Positions 1 to 7,114 of a stretch of 18,081 nt of DNA are shown here, piece after piece. How positions within the stretch are numbered: position 1 is the stretch's first letter; each line of letters begins with the position of its first letter. The stretch is from contig JAACVA010000007.1 of NCBI GenBank assembly GCA_009992615.1, positions 1 through 18,081 of the forward strand, written 5' to 3'. The translations under genes were made by a program, and so were the position numbers. The notes below the pieces were generated by a model. It worked only from the letters and a program-made list of their open reading frames with translations. It had not been told where the DNA came from and searched no databases. The stretch is from Rhodobacterales bacterium. Lineage in GTDB: Bacteria > Pseudomonadota > Alphaproteobacteria > Rhodobacterales > Rhodobacteraceae.

Positions 1-198
1 CGCGAGGCCGCGCTGTGGGCCGATGCCGTGCTGTGCGCCTGGGGCACCCACGGCGCGTTCCTGAACCGGGGGGCACAGGTGGAAACGCTGTTGCGCGCCA
101 CCGACCGGCCGCTGTTCCACCTGGGCCTGTCCAAGGCGGGGCATCCGAAACATCCGCTGTACATCGGATATGCCGAAACACCCCGCCCCTGGAGTTAA
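1..198 (+). CDS. DUF1643 domain protein, C-terminal part (5' truncated)
   Basis: An open frame enters from the left edge and ends at TAA 196-198, giving 65 visible residues. The sequence contains LCAWGTHG, followed by RGAQVETLL and a HPKHPLYIGY tail. These match the conserved C-terminal half of DUF1643 proteins, small proteins of unknown function that are common in bacteria and phages. The start and N-terminal half lie outside the window. Its stop codon overlaps the stop of the convergent aminotransferase gene (shared bases 195-198), so the two genes have no space between them for separate terminators. The family call is by motif memory; no biochemical role can be inferred. Confidence 0.72.
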   Translation, partial: REAALWADAVLCAWGTHGAFLNRGAQVETLLRATDRPLFHLGLSKAGHPKHPLYIGYAETPRPWS

Positions 199-1379
199 AC
201 CCCGGCGTCGATGATCGCCTGCGCCAGAACCGGGATCGTCCTGGCGTTCAAGCCGGCAATGTTGATCCGGCTGTCACCGATCATGTAGATGCCATCGTCG
301 GCGCGCATCTTTTCCACCTGTTCCGGTGTCGCGCCAAGCCGCGAAAACATGCCGCGATGATCGGCGATAAAATCGAACCTGTCCGAGTTCGACCGTTGCC
401 GCAACTCTTCAGCCAAATGTTTGCGCAGGGACAACATGCCCAGCCGCACCTCCTCAAGTTCGGCCATCCAGTCGGCGCGCAATTCCGGATCGTTCAGAAT
501 CATCGTCACAACCCGCGCCCCATGGTCAGGCGGAAAGCTATAGTTCTGGCGATTCAGATAGGCCAGCGTGCCCTGTGTCACCGGCTTCATCGCGGCGTTG
601 TCGGCAATCGCCATGACCAGGCCGGTGCGTTCGCGGTAAATGCCGAAGTTCTTCGAGCAACTCGCCGCGATCAACATCTGCGACGCATTGCGCGCCATCA
701 GCCGGGTGCCCGCCGCATCGGCATCCAACCCGTCCCCGAACCCCTGATAGGCAATGTCGATAAACGGGATCGCCCCCTTGGCGTTCAGGTGATCCGACAC
801 CACCTGCCAGTGCTCCAGTGTCAGGTTGGCACCCGTGGGGTTGTGGCAACACCCGTGCAACAGCACCACGTCGCCCTCTGCAATCCGATCCAGATCGGCC
901 ATCATCCCCGCAAAATCCACATCCCGCGTGGCATCATCGAAATACCGGTACTCGGCCATCTTCATGCCGAGGTATTTGATGATCGACGGATGGTTCGGCC
1001 AGGTCGGCGCCGACAACCACACCGTCGCCTCGGGCGCGGCCATCTTTATCAGCTCCAGCGCCTGCCGGATCGCCCCGGTGCCACCGGGCGTCGCGGCACA
1101 GGACACCCGGTCGGCCGCCACCGCATCGCCCAGAATCATCTCGCGCATGGCATCGCTGTAAGCCGGATCACCCAGCAGCCCTGTATAGGCCTTGGTGTCC
1201 TGCGTTTCGACCAGCCGCCGCTCGGCGGCCTTGACGGCGCGCATCACCGGCGTGTGGCCCTCGGCATTCTTGTAAACGCCTACCCCCAGGTCGATCTTGT
1301 CGGTGCGCGGATCATCGCGGAAGGCCTGCATCAGAGCCAGAATTTTATCGGCGGGCTGCGCCTTCAACATCTCAAGCAT
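195..1379 (-). CDS. Aromatic/aspartate amino acid aminotransferase (AspC/TyrB type)
   Basis: This is a PLP-dependent fold-type I transaminase of 394 residues, the usual length for the AspC/TyrB family. It transfers amino groups between aspartate or aromatic amino acids and 2-oxoglutarate in the cytoplasm. Visible signatures are IDLGVGVYKN near the N-terminus, the TPGGTGAIRQ cofactor-phosphate region, HNPTGA, and SCSKNFGIYRERTG, which carries the Schiff-base lysine (about K243). The C-terminal GDSRINIAGLN is the usual substrate-binding end. The start is ATG 1379, preceded by GGAGAG with a 5-nt spacer; a TTG one codon upstream is less likely. The ATG overlaps the sseA stop in a TGATG arrangement, so translation is probably coupled to sseA. 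Aromatic versus aspartate preference cannot be settled by eye. Confidence 0.93.
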   Translation of the reverse strand: MLEMLKAQPADKILALMQAFRDDPRTDKIDLGVGVYKNAEGHTPVMRAVKAAERRLVETQDTKAYTGLLGDPAYSDAMREMILGDAVAADRVSCAATPGGTGAIRQALELIKMAAPEATVWLSAPTWPNHPSIIKYLGMKMAEYRYFDDATRDVDFAGMMADLDRIAEGDVVLLHGCCHNPTGANLTLEHWQVVSDHLNAKGAIPFIDIAYQGFGDGLDADAAGTRLMARNASQMLIAASCSKNFGIYRERTGLVMAIADNAAMKPVTQGTLAYLNRQNYSFPPDHGARVVTMILNDPELRADWMAELEEVRLGMLSLRKHLAEELRQRSNSDRFDFIADHRGMFSRLGATPEQVEKMRADDGIYMIGDSRINIAGLNARTIPVLAQAIIDAGV

Positions 1380-2236
1380 CAATTCTCTCCGGTGGCGACC
1401 TTAAGGTCGTTGTACATGCCCCATTCGGCCCATGAGCCGTCGTAAAGCCCGTGATCGCGGTGACCCAGCAGCTCAAGCGCCAAGGACAGAATCGCCGCTG
1501 TCACCCCAGACCCGCAGGTCGTGATGATCGGCCGCGCCAGATCCACCCCCGCCGCCGCGAAAGCGGCGCGCAGGGCATCCGGTGCCTTCATCGTGCCATC
1601 GGCGTTCAGCAGCATCTTGTAAGGCAGGTTGCGCGACCCCGGGATATGCCCCGCCCGCAATCCCGGCCGCGGCTCGGGCGCCACCCCGGCAAAACGTTCG
1701 GCGGCACGGGCATCGACGATCTGATGTTCGCCCAGCTTGCTGGCCGCCGCCACCTCGGTCACATCGCGCAACAGATGGTTCTGCCGCGTCACCGTGATGT
1801 GGCGGTCACGCAGCACCGGCGACAGATCCTCGACCGGGCGCTGCTCGGTCTGCCACTTGGCGAACCCACCGTCCAGAACCGCCACATCGGTCTTGCCCAT
1901 CAGGCGGAACAGCCACCACAGCCGTGCGGCCGAAAACAACCCCGCCCCGTCATAGATCACCACCTGATGCCCGTCGCCCACGCCCATCCGGCGCATCCGG
2001 CTGACAAACTTTTCCACTGGCGGCACGGTATTCGGCAGACCGGCGCTGGCATCGCTGACATCCTCGGCGCTGACAAACCGCGCACCGGGGATATGGGCGG
2101 TGTCATATTCAACCTTCCCGTCACGGCCCATCTCCGGCAGATACCAACTGGCATCGAGGATCCGCAAATCGGGATCCTTCAGATGCCGGCCCAGCCATTC
2201 GGTGGACACCAGCGTCGTGGGGTCGTCATAGGCCAT
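1379..2236 (-). CDS. sseA: 3-mercaptopyruvate/thiosulfate sulfurtransferase (tandem rhodanese)
   Basis: This 285-residue protein has two rhodanese domains. The first (about 10-140) begins VSTEWLGRHL and DASWYLPEMG, with the typical HIPGARF. The second (about 160-285) has HQIVDARAAERF, HIPGSRNLPY and the active-site loop CGSGVTA with catalytic Cys about 241. CGSGVTA favours mercaptopyruvate as donor over thiosulfate, by knowledge of the family. It moves sulfane sulfur to thiol acceptors or cyanide in the cytoplasm. The open frame runs further upstream, but the extension is not rhodanese-like. ATG 2236 is preceded by GAGGTGAT at a suitable distance and gives the family-like start MAYDDPTTLVSTEWL. 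The stop TGA overlaps the ATG of the aminotransferase. Pairing with a transaminase suits cysteine catabolism, where transamination yields 3-mercaptopyruvate; this is inference. Confidence 0.94.
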   Translation of the reverse strand: MAYDDPTTLVSTEWLGRHLKDPDLRILDASWYLPEMGRDGKVEYDTAHIPGARFVSAEDVSDASAGLPNTVPPVEKFVSRMRRMGVGDGHQVVIYDGAGLFSAARLWWLFRLMGKTDVAVLDGGFAKWQTEQRPVEDLSPVLRDRHITVTRQNHLLRDVTEVAAASKLGEHQIVDARAAERFAGVAPEPRPGLRAGHIPGSRNLPYKMLLNADGTMKAPDALRAAFAAAGVDLARPIITTCGSGVTAAILSLALELLGHRDHGLYDGSWAEWGMYNDLKVATGEN

Positions 2237-2328
2237 GCAGATCACCTCATGGAAAACCTTGCCCTGACTAGCTGCCCAGCCACCACAAGACAAGAGGCCC
2301 CGCCCGCCATCCGAGGCCGCGGGCCCCG

Positions 2329-2363
2329 CTTCTTCTTGCTGAAAATACTCTCGCCGAAGGCGC
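2329..2363. repeat. Single arm of the intergenic repeat also found at 8096-8161
   Basis: Between smpB and sseA the + strand reads CTTCTTCTTGCTGAAAATAC followed by TCTCGCCGAAGGCG. The right arm of the element at 8130-8162 reads CTTCTTCTTTGAAAAAATAC followed by TCCCGCCGGAGGCG. The two are near-identical over about 34 bases although they lie 5.8 kb apart and in unrelated contexts. This copy has lost its partner arm, but a short hairpin (GGCC-GCG-GGCC, 2316-2326) lies next to it. Role unknown; it may be a decayed terminator-like or REP-like element. Confidence 0.6.
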
Positions 2364-2464
2364 AGACCGCAATCAGCACGCGCGCCAGGAATTAAGGCAC
2401 GGCCGCCCGCCACAAGCGCCGGCAAAACATGGATCGGCGCGTCAGCGCCTCCGCTGGATCACAC

Positions 2465-2941
2465 TCAGCCGTTCTGGCGCATCAGGCGGGCCTTCTGGCG
2501 CTGCCAGTCGGCCTTGGCGGCATCGGCGCGCTTGTCGTGATTCTGTTTGCCCTTGGCGATGCCGATCTTCAGCTTCACAAAACCCTTGTGGTTGAAATAC
2601 ATCACCAGCGGCACCAGGGTCATCCCCTTGCGCTGGGTGTCGTTCCACATCCGGCTCAGTTCCTTGTTGCGCGCCAACAGCTTGCGGCGGCGCCGGTCCT
2701 CGTGCCCCCAGGTTTTGGCGGGCAGGTACGGCGCGATATAGCTGTTGACCAGCCACAACTCGCCATCCTTCACCTCGGCATAGCTTTCGGCGATGTTGGC
2801 GCTGTTCACCCGCAGGCTTTTCACCTCTGACCCCATCAGCACGATACCCACCTCGATATCATCCTCGATGGCATAGTCATGCCGTGCCCGCCGGTTCTCG
2901 GCGATAACCTTGTAATTGGGGTTGTCCTTGGGCTTTGCCAT
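2465..2941 (-). CDS. smpB: SsrA-binding protein SmpB
   Basis: This 158-residue, basic protein is the expected length for SmpB. It binds tmRNA and delivers it to stalled ribosomes for trans-translation. Landmarks are AENRRARHDYAIEDDIEVGI, the GSEVKSLR motif, NSYIAPY, RRRKLLARN and the lysine-rich C-terminal tail GIAKGKQNHDKRADAAKADW, which in the family enters the ribosomal decoding centre. The start ATG 2941 gives the standard MAKPKDNPNYKVIAENR beginning. There is no convincing Shine-Dalgarno before it, and the best promoter match places transcription start on the ATG itself (see the promoter at 2948-2976). The tmRNA gene is not in the window. Confidence 0.97.
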   Translation of the reverse strand: MAKPKDNPNYKVIAENRRARHDYAIEDDIEVGIVLMGSEVKSLRVNSANIAESYAEVKDGELWLVNSYIAPYLPAKTWGHEDRRRRKLLARNKELSRMWNDTQRKGMTLVPLVMYFNHKGFVKLKIGIAKGKQNHDKRADAAKADWQRQKARLMRQNG

Positions 2942-2947
2942 TGCAGG

Positions 2948-2976
2948 CAGATAACGGGACAGCGGCCAAGTTTCAA
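2948..2976 (-). promoter_or_regulatory. Putative smpB promoter, possibly leaderless
   Basis: On the minus strand, TTGAAA (2976-2971) and TATCTG (2953-2948) are separated by exactly 17 nt, a good sigma-70-type match. Six bases follow before the A of the smpB ATG, so the predicted transcription start coincides with the start codon. The lack of a Shine-Dalgarno before smpB fits a leaderless mRNA. The placement is seen in the sequence; activity is inferred. Confidence 0.45.
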
Positions 2977-2992
2977 CTGCCTATCAGATGCG

Positions 2993-3021
2993 AAAAGGGC
3001 CACCGGTTGACGGTGGCCCTT
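2993..3021 (-). terminator. Rho-independent terminator upstream of smpB
   Basis: A perfect 11-bp stem (AAGGGCCACCG pairing with CGGTGGCCCTT, arms 3021-3011 and 3005-2995 on the minus strand) has a 5-nt loop TCAAC. It ends in four Ts, two of them in the stem. It lies 59 bp beyond the stop of the 22-codon frame at 3080-3148 and upstream of the smpB promoter, so it would end a short transcript and isolate smpB. The T-tract is present only in the minus orientation. Confidence 0.8.
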
Positions 3022-3079
3022 CGAATGCTGCGGAGATGGGTTCGGTTAGAGTGGAAACCCAATCACGGTTGTGCTGCCC

Positions 3080-3148
3080 TCAGGATTGCCCTCGGGCGAC
3101 GGCCCCCATGACTGTTCCGACCTCGATCTCCTGGATCATTCTAGACAC
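3080..3148 (-). CDS. Possible 22-residue small protein with ideal ribosome-binding site
   Basis: This is a GTG-initiated frame encoding MSRMIQEIEVGTVMGAVARG plus QS, ending in TGA. The ribosome-binding site is exceptional: AAAGGAGGTGG (3163-3153), with AAAGGAGG ending 7 nt before GTG, much stronger than those of neighbouring genes. The start sits inside the palindrome TCTAG-TGT-CTAGA (3150-3138). A perfect terminator follows 59 bp after the stop, and a TTGACA hexamer lies upstream just past the yhhQ stop, so this looks like a self-contained unit of about 190 nt. The peptide has no transmembrane segment or run of regulatory codons. I do not recognise it. It could also be a leader peptide or a small RNA with an incidental frame. 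Translation is inferred from the ribosome-binding site alone. Confidence 0.42.
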   Translation of the reverse strand: MSRMIQEIEVGTVMGAVARGQS

Positions 3149-3182
3149 TAGACCACCTCCTTTCAATGATTGCCGATAATCT

Positions 3183-3211
3183 GAAAGTGGCACATATCTG
3201 GTGCATGTCAA
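3183..3211 (-). promoter_or_regulatory. Weak candidate promoter for the small transcript 3148-2993
   Basis: A consensus -35 hexamer TTGACA (3211-3206, minus strand) lies just downstream of the yhhQ stop codon. At 17 nt spacing the -10 position is ACTTTC, a poor match, so only the -35 half is convincing. It would start a transcript roughly 25-30 nt before the strong Shine-Dalgarno at 3163-3153. Confidence 0.25.
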
Positions 3212-3217
3212 TTGTTT

Positions 3218-3838
3218 TTACGCCACCCGTGGGGCCAGCCGCCCGACAATAATGCGGAAAGGCACCAGAGCGATCAAGGCAAGGGCAAGCTTCACACTCC
3301 AATCCGCCACGGCCAGCGAAACCCACAGCGGCGCCACCGGCCCAAGGCCCAGAAGCGGCACCATTTCGTTCGCCCAGGACACATCGTTGCCCGGTTCGAT
3401 GAAACCCAACGCACCGGAAAACGCGATGCTAAAAAACAAGGCAGTGTCTAGCGCCGATCCGACTACGGTCGAGGCCAGCGGCGCCCGCCACCAGCCGCCG
3501 GCGCGCAGCCGGTTGAACACGGCGATGTCGACAAGCTGCGCAGTGAGGAACGCCAGCCCCGAACCGACCGCGATTCGCCAGGTCACCAGAGGGCCGAATT
3601 CACCGATGATCTGGGTGCCGATCAGCGAACAGATCACGCCGGTGACAAAACCGGCGAACACCACACGCCGCGCCACGGCGGCCCCATAGACACGGTTCAT
3701 GACGTCGGTCACCAGAAACGCCAGCGGATAGGTGAAGGCACCCAGGGTCAGCCAGTTGCCCCAAAGGAATTGCACAAGGATATTGCTGGCCAGCACGATG
3801 GCGGCCATGGCGATGATGCCGGGAAGGATACGTTTCAT
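3218..3838 (-). CDS. yhhQ: Queuosine precursor transporter (YhhQ/VUT family)
   Basis: This 206-residue, very hydrophobic protein has about six membrane segments, near residues 4-26, 32-50, 58-78, 85-108, 118-142 and 165-190. Conserved family features are the PLAFLVTDVMNRVYGAAVARR block after helix 2, TQLVD-like TAQLVDIAVFNRLR, and a late STVVGSALDTALFF segment. The VUT/DUF165 family imports queuine-type precursors (preQ0/preQ1) for the tRNA modification queuosine. ATG 3838 (MKRILPGII) is chosen over a possible start 11 codons upstream because GGAAG precedes it at about 5 nt and the membrane helix begins at once. An 87-bp gap separates it from the phytase-like gene. No preQ1 riboswitch could be recognised in that gap. 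Confidence 0.88.
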   Translation of the reverse strand: MKRILPGIIAMAAIVLASNILVQFLWGNWLTLGAFTYPLAFLVTDVMNRVYGAAVARRVVFAGFVTGVICSLIGTQIIGEFGPLVTWRIAVGSGLAFLTAQLVDIAVFNRLRAGGWWRAPLASTVVGSALDTALFFSIAFSGALGFIEPGNDVSWANEMVPLLGLGPVAPLWVSLAVADWSVKLALALIALVPFRIIVGRLAPRVA

Positions 3839-3925
3839 CAGGACTTCCGTTTTGACAAGGGGTTCGGACACTTGGCCGCCACCGGGCGACGCGCGCTGTT
3901 ACCGCCGCCGCACAGCCTGCACAAG

Positions 3926-4810
3926 CTATTCCGTGATGCGGTATTCGACGATCTCGGTCTGCTGGAAAAAACTGAAATTGTCATCGGCCACCATGGTCAG
4001 CCGGATTTCACCCGCCCCGTCGCGCCACACCGACAACCCCTCAAGGTTGCCATGACGCAGATTGCGCGTGGTCAGCAGCGTCTCTTCGGTCAGCGCCCCT
4101 TCAGGGCCCAACGTGAACCGGCGCACCCGACTGGAGAAGCCCAACAGCCCATTGAAATCCCGCTCCAACAGGTAAAACCTGCCATCCGGCCCAAAATCGG
4201 CCCCAACGGCCAGGTAGCGACCCCGCCGCGGCAGACGCCAGGGGATCGACCAGCGCACACCGTCAAAACGATACAGCGGAAACGGCCGGGTCGGTGCGCC
4301 AGAACGTTCGGGCAAGGTATACAGCATCCCGGCGCTGTCGATCGCCAACGCCTCAAGCCCGGCATTGGCCGGCATCTCCCGAAACCGTTCGTGGGGGGGC
4401 AGGGCCTCTGCCGCCGTGCCAAATCCGCCGTAGCACCAAACGCGGTGCTGTCCTTCAAAGGACACGAACAATTTACCGTCGGGTGCGCGCGCCAAACCTT
4501 CGGCGTCTTGCGCCTTTTTACCCACCGGGCGGCCATTCGGGTCGCGCAGCCGCTCGAACCGCGCCAGCGTCACACCGGTGATCGCATCACCGCTGCGTTG
4601 CAACTGGCCGCCGGCGATCTGCCCCCGGTCCGAAATCGCAACAAAGTCAATGCCATCCGCTGCAAGGACCAGCCCGGAAAATCCGCCATGCAACGGATCG
4701 TCTGATCGCCAGACAAAGCGCGACAGCAACTCGGCGCCGGGGGCCCGAACCGCACCGCCACACCCGACCGCAATCAGCGCAAGGATCAGCGCGAAACGAC
4801 GGATTGGCAT
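3926..4810 (-). CDS. Secreted phytase-like esterase domain protein (probable lipoprotein)
   Basis: This 294-residue protein has an N-terminal signal (MPIRRFALILALIAVGC). Cys17 may be lipidated, but AVGC is not a perfect lipobox. The mature part has motifs of the 'esterase-like activity of phytase' family: HGGFSGL (41-47), AISDRG (58-63), QDAEGLA (101-107), NAGLEALAID (149-158) and GNLEGLSV (254-261). These are spaced as blades of a beta-propeller. Members are periplasmic or exported; substrates are mostly unproven, so phosphatase or esterase activity is only suggested. The start ATG 4810 lies inside the end of mepA (25-bp overlap), indicating one transcript and coupled translation with the upstream mepA gene. 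The stop at 3926 is followed by 87 bp before yhhQ. Confidence 0.82.
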   Translation of the reverse strand: MPIRRFALILALIAVGCGGAVRAPGAELLSRFVWRSDDPLHGGFSGLVLAADGIDFVAISDRGQIAGGQLQRSGDAITGVTLARFERLRDPNGRPVGKKAQDAEGLARAPDGKLFVSFEGQHRVWCYGGFGTAAEALPPHERFREMPANAGLEALAIDSAGMLYTLPERSGAPTRPFPLYRFDGVRWSIPWRLPRRGRYLAVGADFGPDGRFYLLERDFNGLLGFSSRVRRFTLGPEGALTEETLLTTRNLRHGNLEGLSVWRDGAGEIRLTMVADDNFSFFQQTEIVEYRITE

Positions 4811-5706
4811 TGTCCCGGAAGATCGGCCAGCGTCAATTCACGCTTGGGCCGGGGTTTCGGTGCGTTCGGGTCAGGCGGCGGTGGGTTGAGGATATTGTTC
4901 ACCCAAGCCTGGGCATCGGCACAGCCATCCCCCGCCGGTTGCGCATCCTGATCGACACAGCCCGCCGCGCCGCGCGGGCATTTCAGCCGCACATGAAAAT
5001 GGTAATGGTGGCCATACCAGGGGCGCACCTTGTTCAGCCAGGCACGATCGCCGGTTTCATCCCTGCACATCTGCACCTTTGCGCCCGGAAAGATGAATAT
5101 GCGCGCGACATTCGGGTCGCTTGCCGCCGCCTTGACCAGGTCATGATGCTGGCGCGTCCACTTGTCGTTTACATAAGCCCCCCCTGCCCGCTGCATCGAG
5201 CTGGACGAGATCGCCTCGCGCTCGGCCACTGACAGGTTCAGACGGGTGGCGGGCAGCAGCCAGATGTCGGCGTCCAGCCCGATCTGGTGGCTGGCGTGGC
5301 CAGTCAGCATCGGCCCGCCCCGCGGCTGACTGATGTCGCCCACATAAAGACCGTTCCATCCGGGCAGTTGCGCCGCCTGGCCCGACAGCCGTTGCAGATA
5401 GGCAACCATTTCGGGATGGCCCCAGTTGCGGTTGCGGCTCAGGCGCATGGCCTGCCAGCTGGGGCCGGTCTCGGCCAGTTGCACAGCCCCGGCAAGGCAA
5501 CCCTTGGCATACGATCCCAGCGGCGCCGGCGATTGTGGCGAGGCAAATTGTTCGGCCCCGAAGATTTGCTTTGCGATGGCGTTGCGCATGGCCATATCAG
5601 CGGTGGAAATCGGCATGGGCAAGGCGGAACCTGGCCGTTCGGCCCCGCCGCAGGCGGCCAGCCCGGCCAACAGCGTCAGACAGGCAAAGGCTTTGAGAGG
5701 TTTCAT
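4786..5706 (-). CDS. mepA: Penicillin-insensitive murein endopeptidase MepA, lipoprotein form
   Basis: This LAS-family zinc peptidase of 306 residues cleaves D-alanyl-meso-diaminopimelate cross-links in peptidoglycan. All zinc and catalytic motifs are present: GHASHQIGLDAD (H137, H140, D147) and GHHYHFH (H233, H236, H238). Their spacing equals that of E. coli MepA H110/H113/D120 and H206/H209/H211. The N-terminus MKPLKAFACLTLLAGLAAC has a good lipobox (LAAC, Cys19), so this version is probably anchored in the outer membrane, whereas E. coli MepA is soluble periplasmic. Extra cysteines (70, 214, 243, 250, 262, 300) suggest disulfides. The open frame extends far upstream, but ATG 5706, with GGAG 10 nt before it and a signal peptide, is the real start. 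It overlaps the transporter stop as ATGA. Confidence 0.95.
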   Translation of the reverse strand: MKPLKAFACLTLLAGLAACGGAERPGSALPMPISTADMAMRNAIAKQIFGAEQFASPQSPAPLGSYAKGCLAGAVQLAETGPSWQAMRLSRNRNWGHPEMVAYLQRLSGQAAQLPGWNGLYVGDISQPRGGPMLTGHASHQIGLDADIWLLPATRLNLSVAEREAISSSSMQRAGGAYVNDKWTRQHHDLVKAAASDPNVARIFIFPGAKVQMCRDETGDRAWLNKVRPWYGHHYHFHVRLKCPRGAAGCVDQDAQPAGDGCADAQAWVNNILNPPPPDPNAPKPRPKRELTLADLPGQCQSVVSR

Positions 5707-7040
5707 ACGGCTCGATCTCCGTCGGGTTTTACCCAGACTAGCAGAAAAAGCCCCAACACGAAAAGCCCGATCAGCGGCGACACGCCGATCTGTTGCGACC
5801 CGCTGGCATAGGTAACGGTGCCGATCAACAGCGGCGCCAGGAACGACGTGGCCTTGCCCGCAAGCGCGTACAGCCCGAACGCCTCGGTCATCCGTTCGGG
5901 CCGGGCCTGGCGAACCAACATTGTGCGGCTGGCCGATTGCAGCGCGCCGCCCGCCGCGCCGATCACCGCGCCCAGCACCATGAACGCAATGTCCGGCGCG
6001 CCCGACCCCGGTGCCACCGCCACCCCGAACAAAGATGTGGGCGACACCATCACCACTCCGACCGCCGCCAGGGTCAGCACAAGGATGCACGACACGATCA
6101 CCGGCTTGGGGCCAAAGGCGCTGTCGGCATGGCCGCCGATCCAGGCGAACACTGCCCCGGCGATGATCGCGATGATGCCGAAAATACCGGTGTCCACCAC
6201 GCTCCACCCCAGAACGCCGGCGGCATAGATACCGCCGAACACATACATGCCGTTCAGCGCATCGCGGTACAGCATGGACGACACCAGATAGGCAAAGAAG
6301 CTGCGTCGTGCGGGCAGGCTTTGCACTGTCCCGATCAAACCGCGCAGGGCGCGGCGCACCGCCCCCGGCGGCGCCTTGACGCCGCGCGGATCACGGACGT
6401 AAAGAAAAAACGGGATCATGAACACCGCATACCAGACAGCCGTCAGCGGCCCGACAAACCGCGTGCCTTCGCGCGCGCCGGGATCCAGCCCGAAAGGCGG
6501 GGCAAGACCCACAAAGGTTTCGCCCGTTGCACCGCTTTCGGCGAAAAACACCAACATGATAACCAGGCTGACCAGCCCCCCGACATAGCCGAAAGCCCAG
6601 CCATTGCCGGAAATGCGGCCGATCTCGGCCCGGCTGCCCAGTTCGGGCAACATGGAATTGGTGAAGATCGTCGCAAGCTCCATCCCGATCAGGCCGATGG
6701 CAAAGCACACCATGGTGAGCAGCAGGTTGAAATCATCCGGCGCCGCATACCACAACCCGGCAGACCCGATGACATACAGCACCGAAAACCCCCAGATCCA
6801 CCGCACCCGGTTGCCCGACGTGTCGGCCAGCGCGCCGAAGAAAGGCGCCAACAGGGCAATTACCAGACCCGCTGCGCCAATGCCAAAGCCCCAGGCCGAT
6901 TGTGCGATGGTGCCATCACCCAGCACCTCGTTGATATAGGGGCCGAAAATGAAGGTCAGCAGCAGGGTGTTGTACGGCTGGCTTGCCCAGTCGAAAAAGA
7001 ACCAGCCCCAGATGCGCTTGCGATTGGAAATCTCGGCCAT
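5703..7040 (-). CDS. MFS transporter, UMF1/Atg22-like family
   Basis: This 445-residue integral membrane protein has about 12 helices. It opens MAEISNRKRIWGWFFFDWAS, the N-terminal hallmark of the UMF1 ('unknown major facilitator') group related to yeast vacuolar effluxer Atg22. LAPFFGALADTSGNRVRW is the MFS loop 2-3 motif, and its counterpart after helix 8 is AWIGGHADSAFGPKPVI. The substrate is unknown; Atg22 exports amino acids, but that should not be transferred. ATG 7040 is preceded by AAGGGGGG. The stop overlaps the mepA start as ATGA, so the transporter, mepA and the phytase-like gene form one coupled operon. This suggests, without proving, a link to export or recycling of cell-wall or phosphate-containing compounds. 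Confidence 0.9.
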   Translation of the reverse strand: MAEISNRKRIWGWFFFDWASQPYNTLLLTFIFGPYINEVLGDGTIAQSAWGFGIGAAGLVIALLAPFFGALADTSGNRVRWIWGFSVLYVIGSAGLWYAAPDDFNLLLTMVCFAIGLIGMELATIFTNSMLPELGSRAEIGRISGNGWAFGYVGGLVSLVIMLVFFAESGATGETFVGLAPPFGLDPGAREGTRFVGPLTAVWYAVFMIPFFLYVRDPRGVKAPPGAVRRALRGLIGTVQSLPARRSFFAYLVSSMLYRDALNGMYVFGGIYAAGVLGWSVVDTGIFGIIAIIAGAVFAWIGGHADSAFGPKPVIVSCILVLTLAAVGVVMVSPTSLFGVAVAPGSGAPDIAFMVLGAVIGAAGGALQSASRTMLVRQARPERMTEAFGLYALAGKATSFLAPLLIGTVTYASGSQQIGVSPLIGLFVLGLFLLVWVKPDGDRAV

Positions 7041-7114
7041 GGGCCCCCCTTGCCGTAGCGCGGATCAAACCCCGAATACCCGCGCCGTGCAATGGCTGTG
7101 TGACCGGCGCCGTG

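Noticed and set aside
15..1445. Very long + strand open frame (476 codons) opposite the aminotransferase
   Set aside because: It is the antisense shadow of a well-conserved gene in GC-rich DNA, rich in His, Arg, Gln and Pro with no domain-like pattern.
2237..2464. Factor-independent terminator for smpB
   Set aside because: A GCCCGC-N11-GCGGGC hairpin can be drawn on the minus strand, but no T-run follows; the region is better described as a decayed repeat.
3080..3148. Small frame as a PqqA-type cofactor precursor
   Set aside because: EIEVG resembles part of PqqA, but the Glu and Tyr that are cross-linked are absent and no pqq genes are nearby.
3839..3925. preQ1 riboswitch ahead of the queuosine-precursor transporter
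   Set aside because: No compact hairpin with the A-rich tail of preQ1 aptamers could be recognised in the 87-bp gap.
5707..6207. Upstream extension of the mepA frame inside the transporter gene
   Set aside because: The extension has no similarity to MepA. The signal peptide and lipobox begin at ATG 5706, which also makes the ATGA overlap.
5793..7058. 421-codon + strand open frame opposite the MFS transporter
   Set aside because: The composition is typical of antisense translation, and the minus-strand frame is a clear 12-helix transporter with known motifs.
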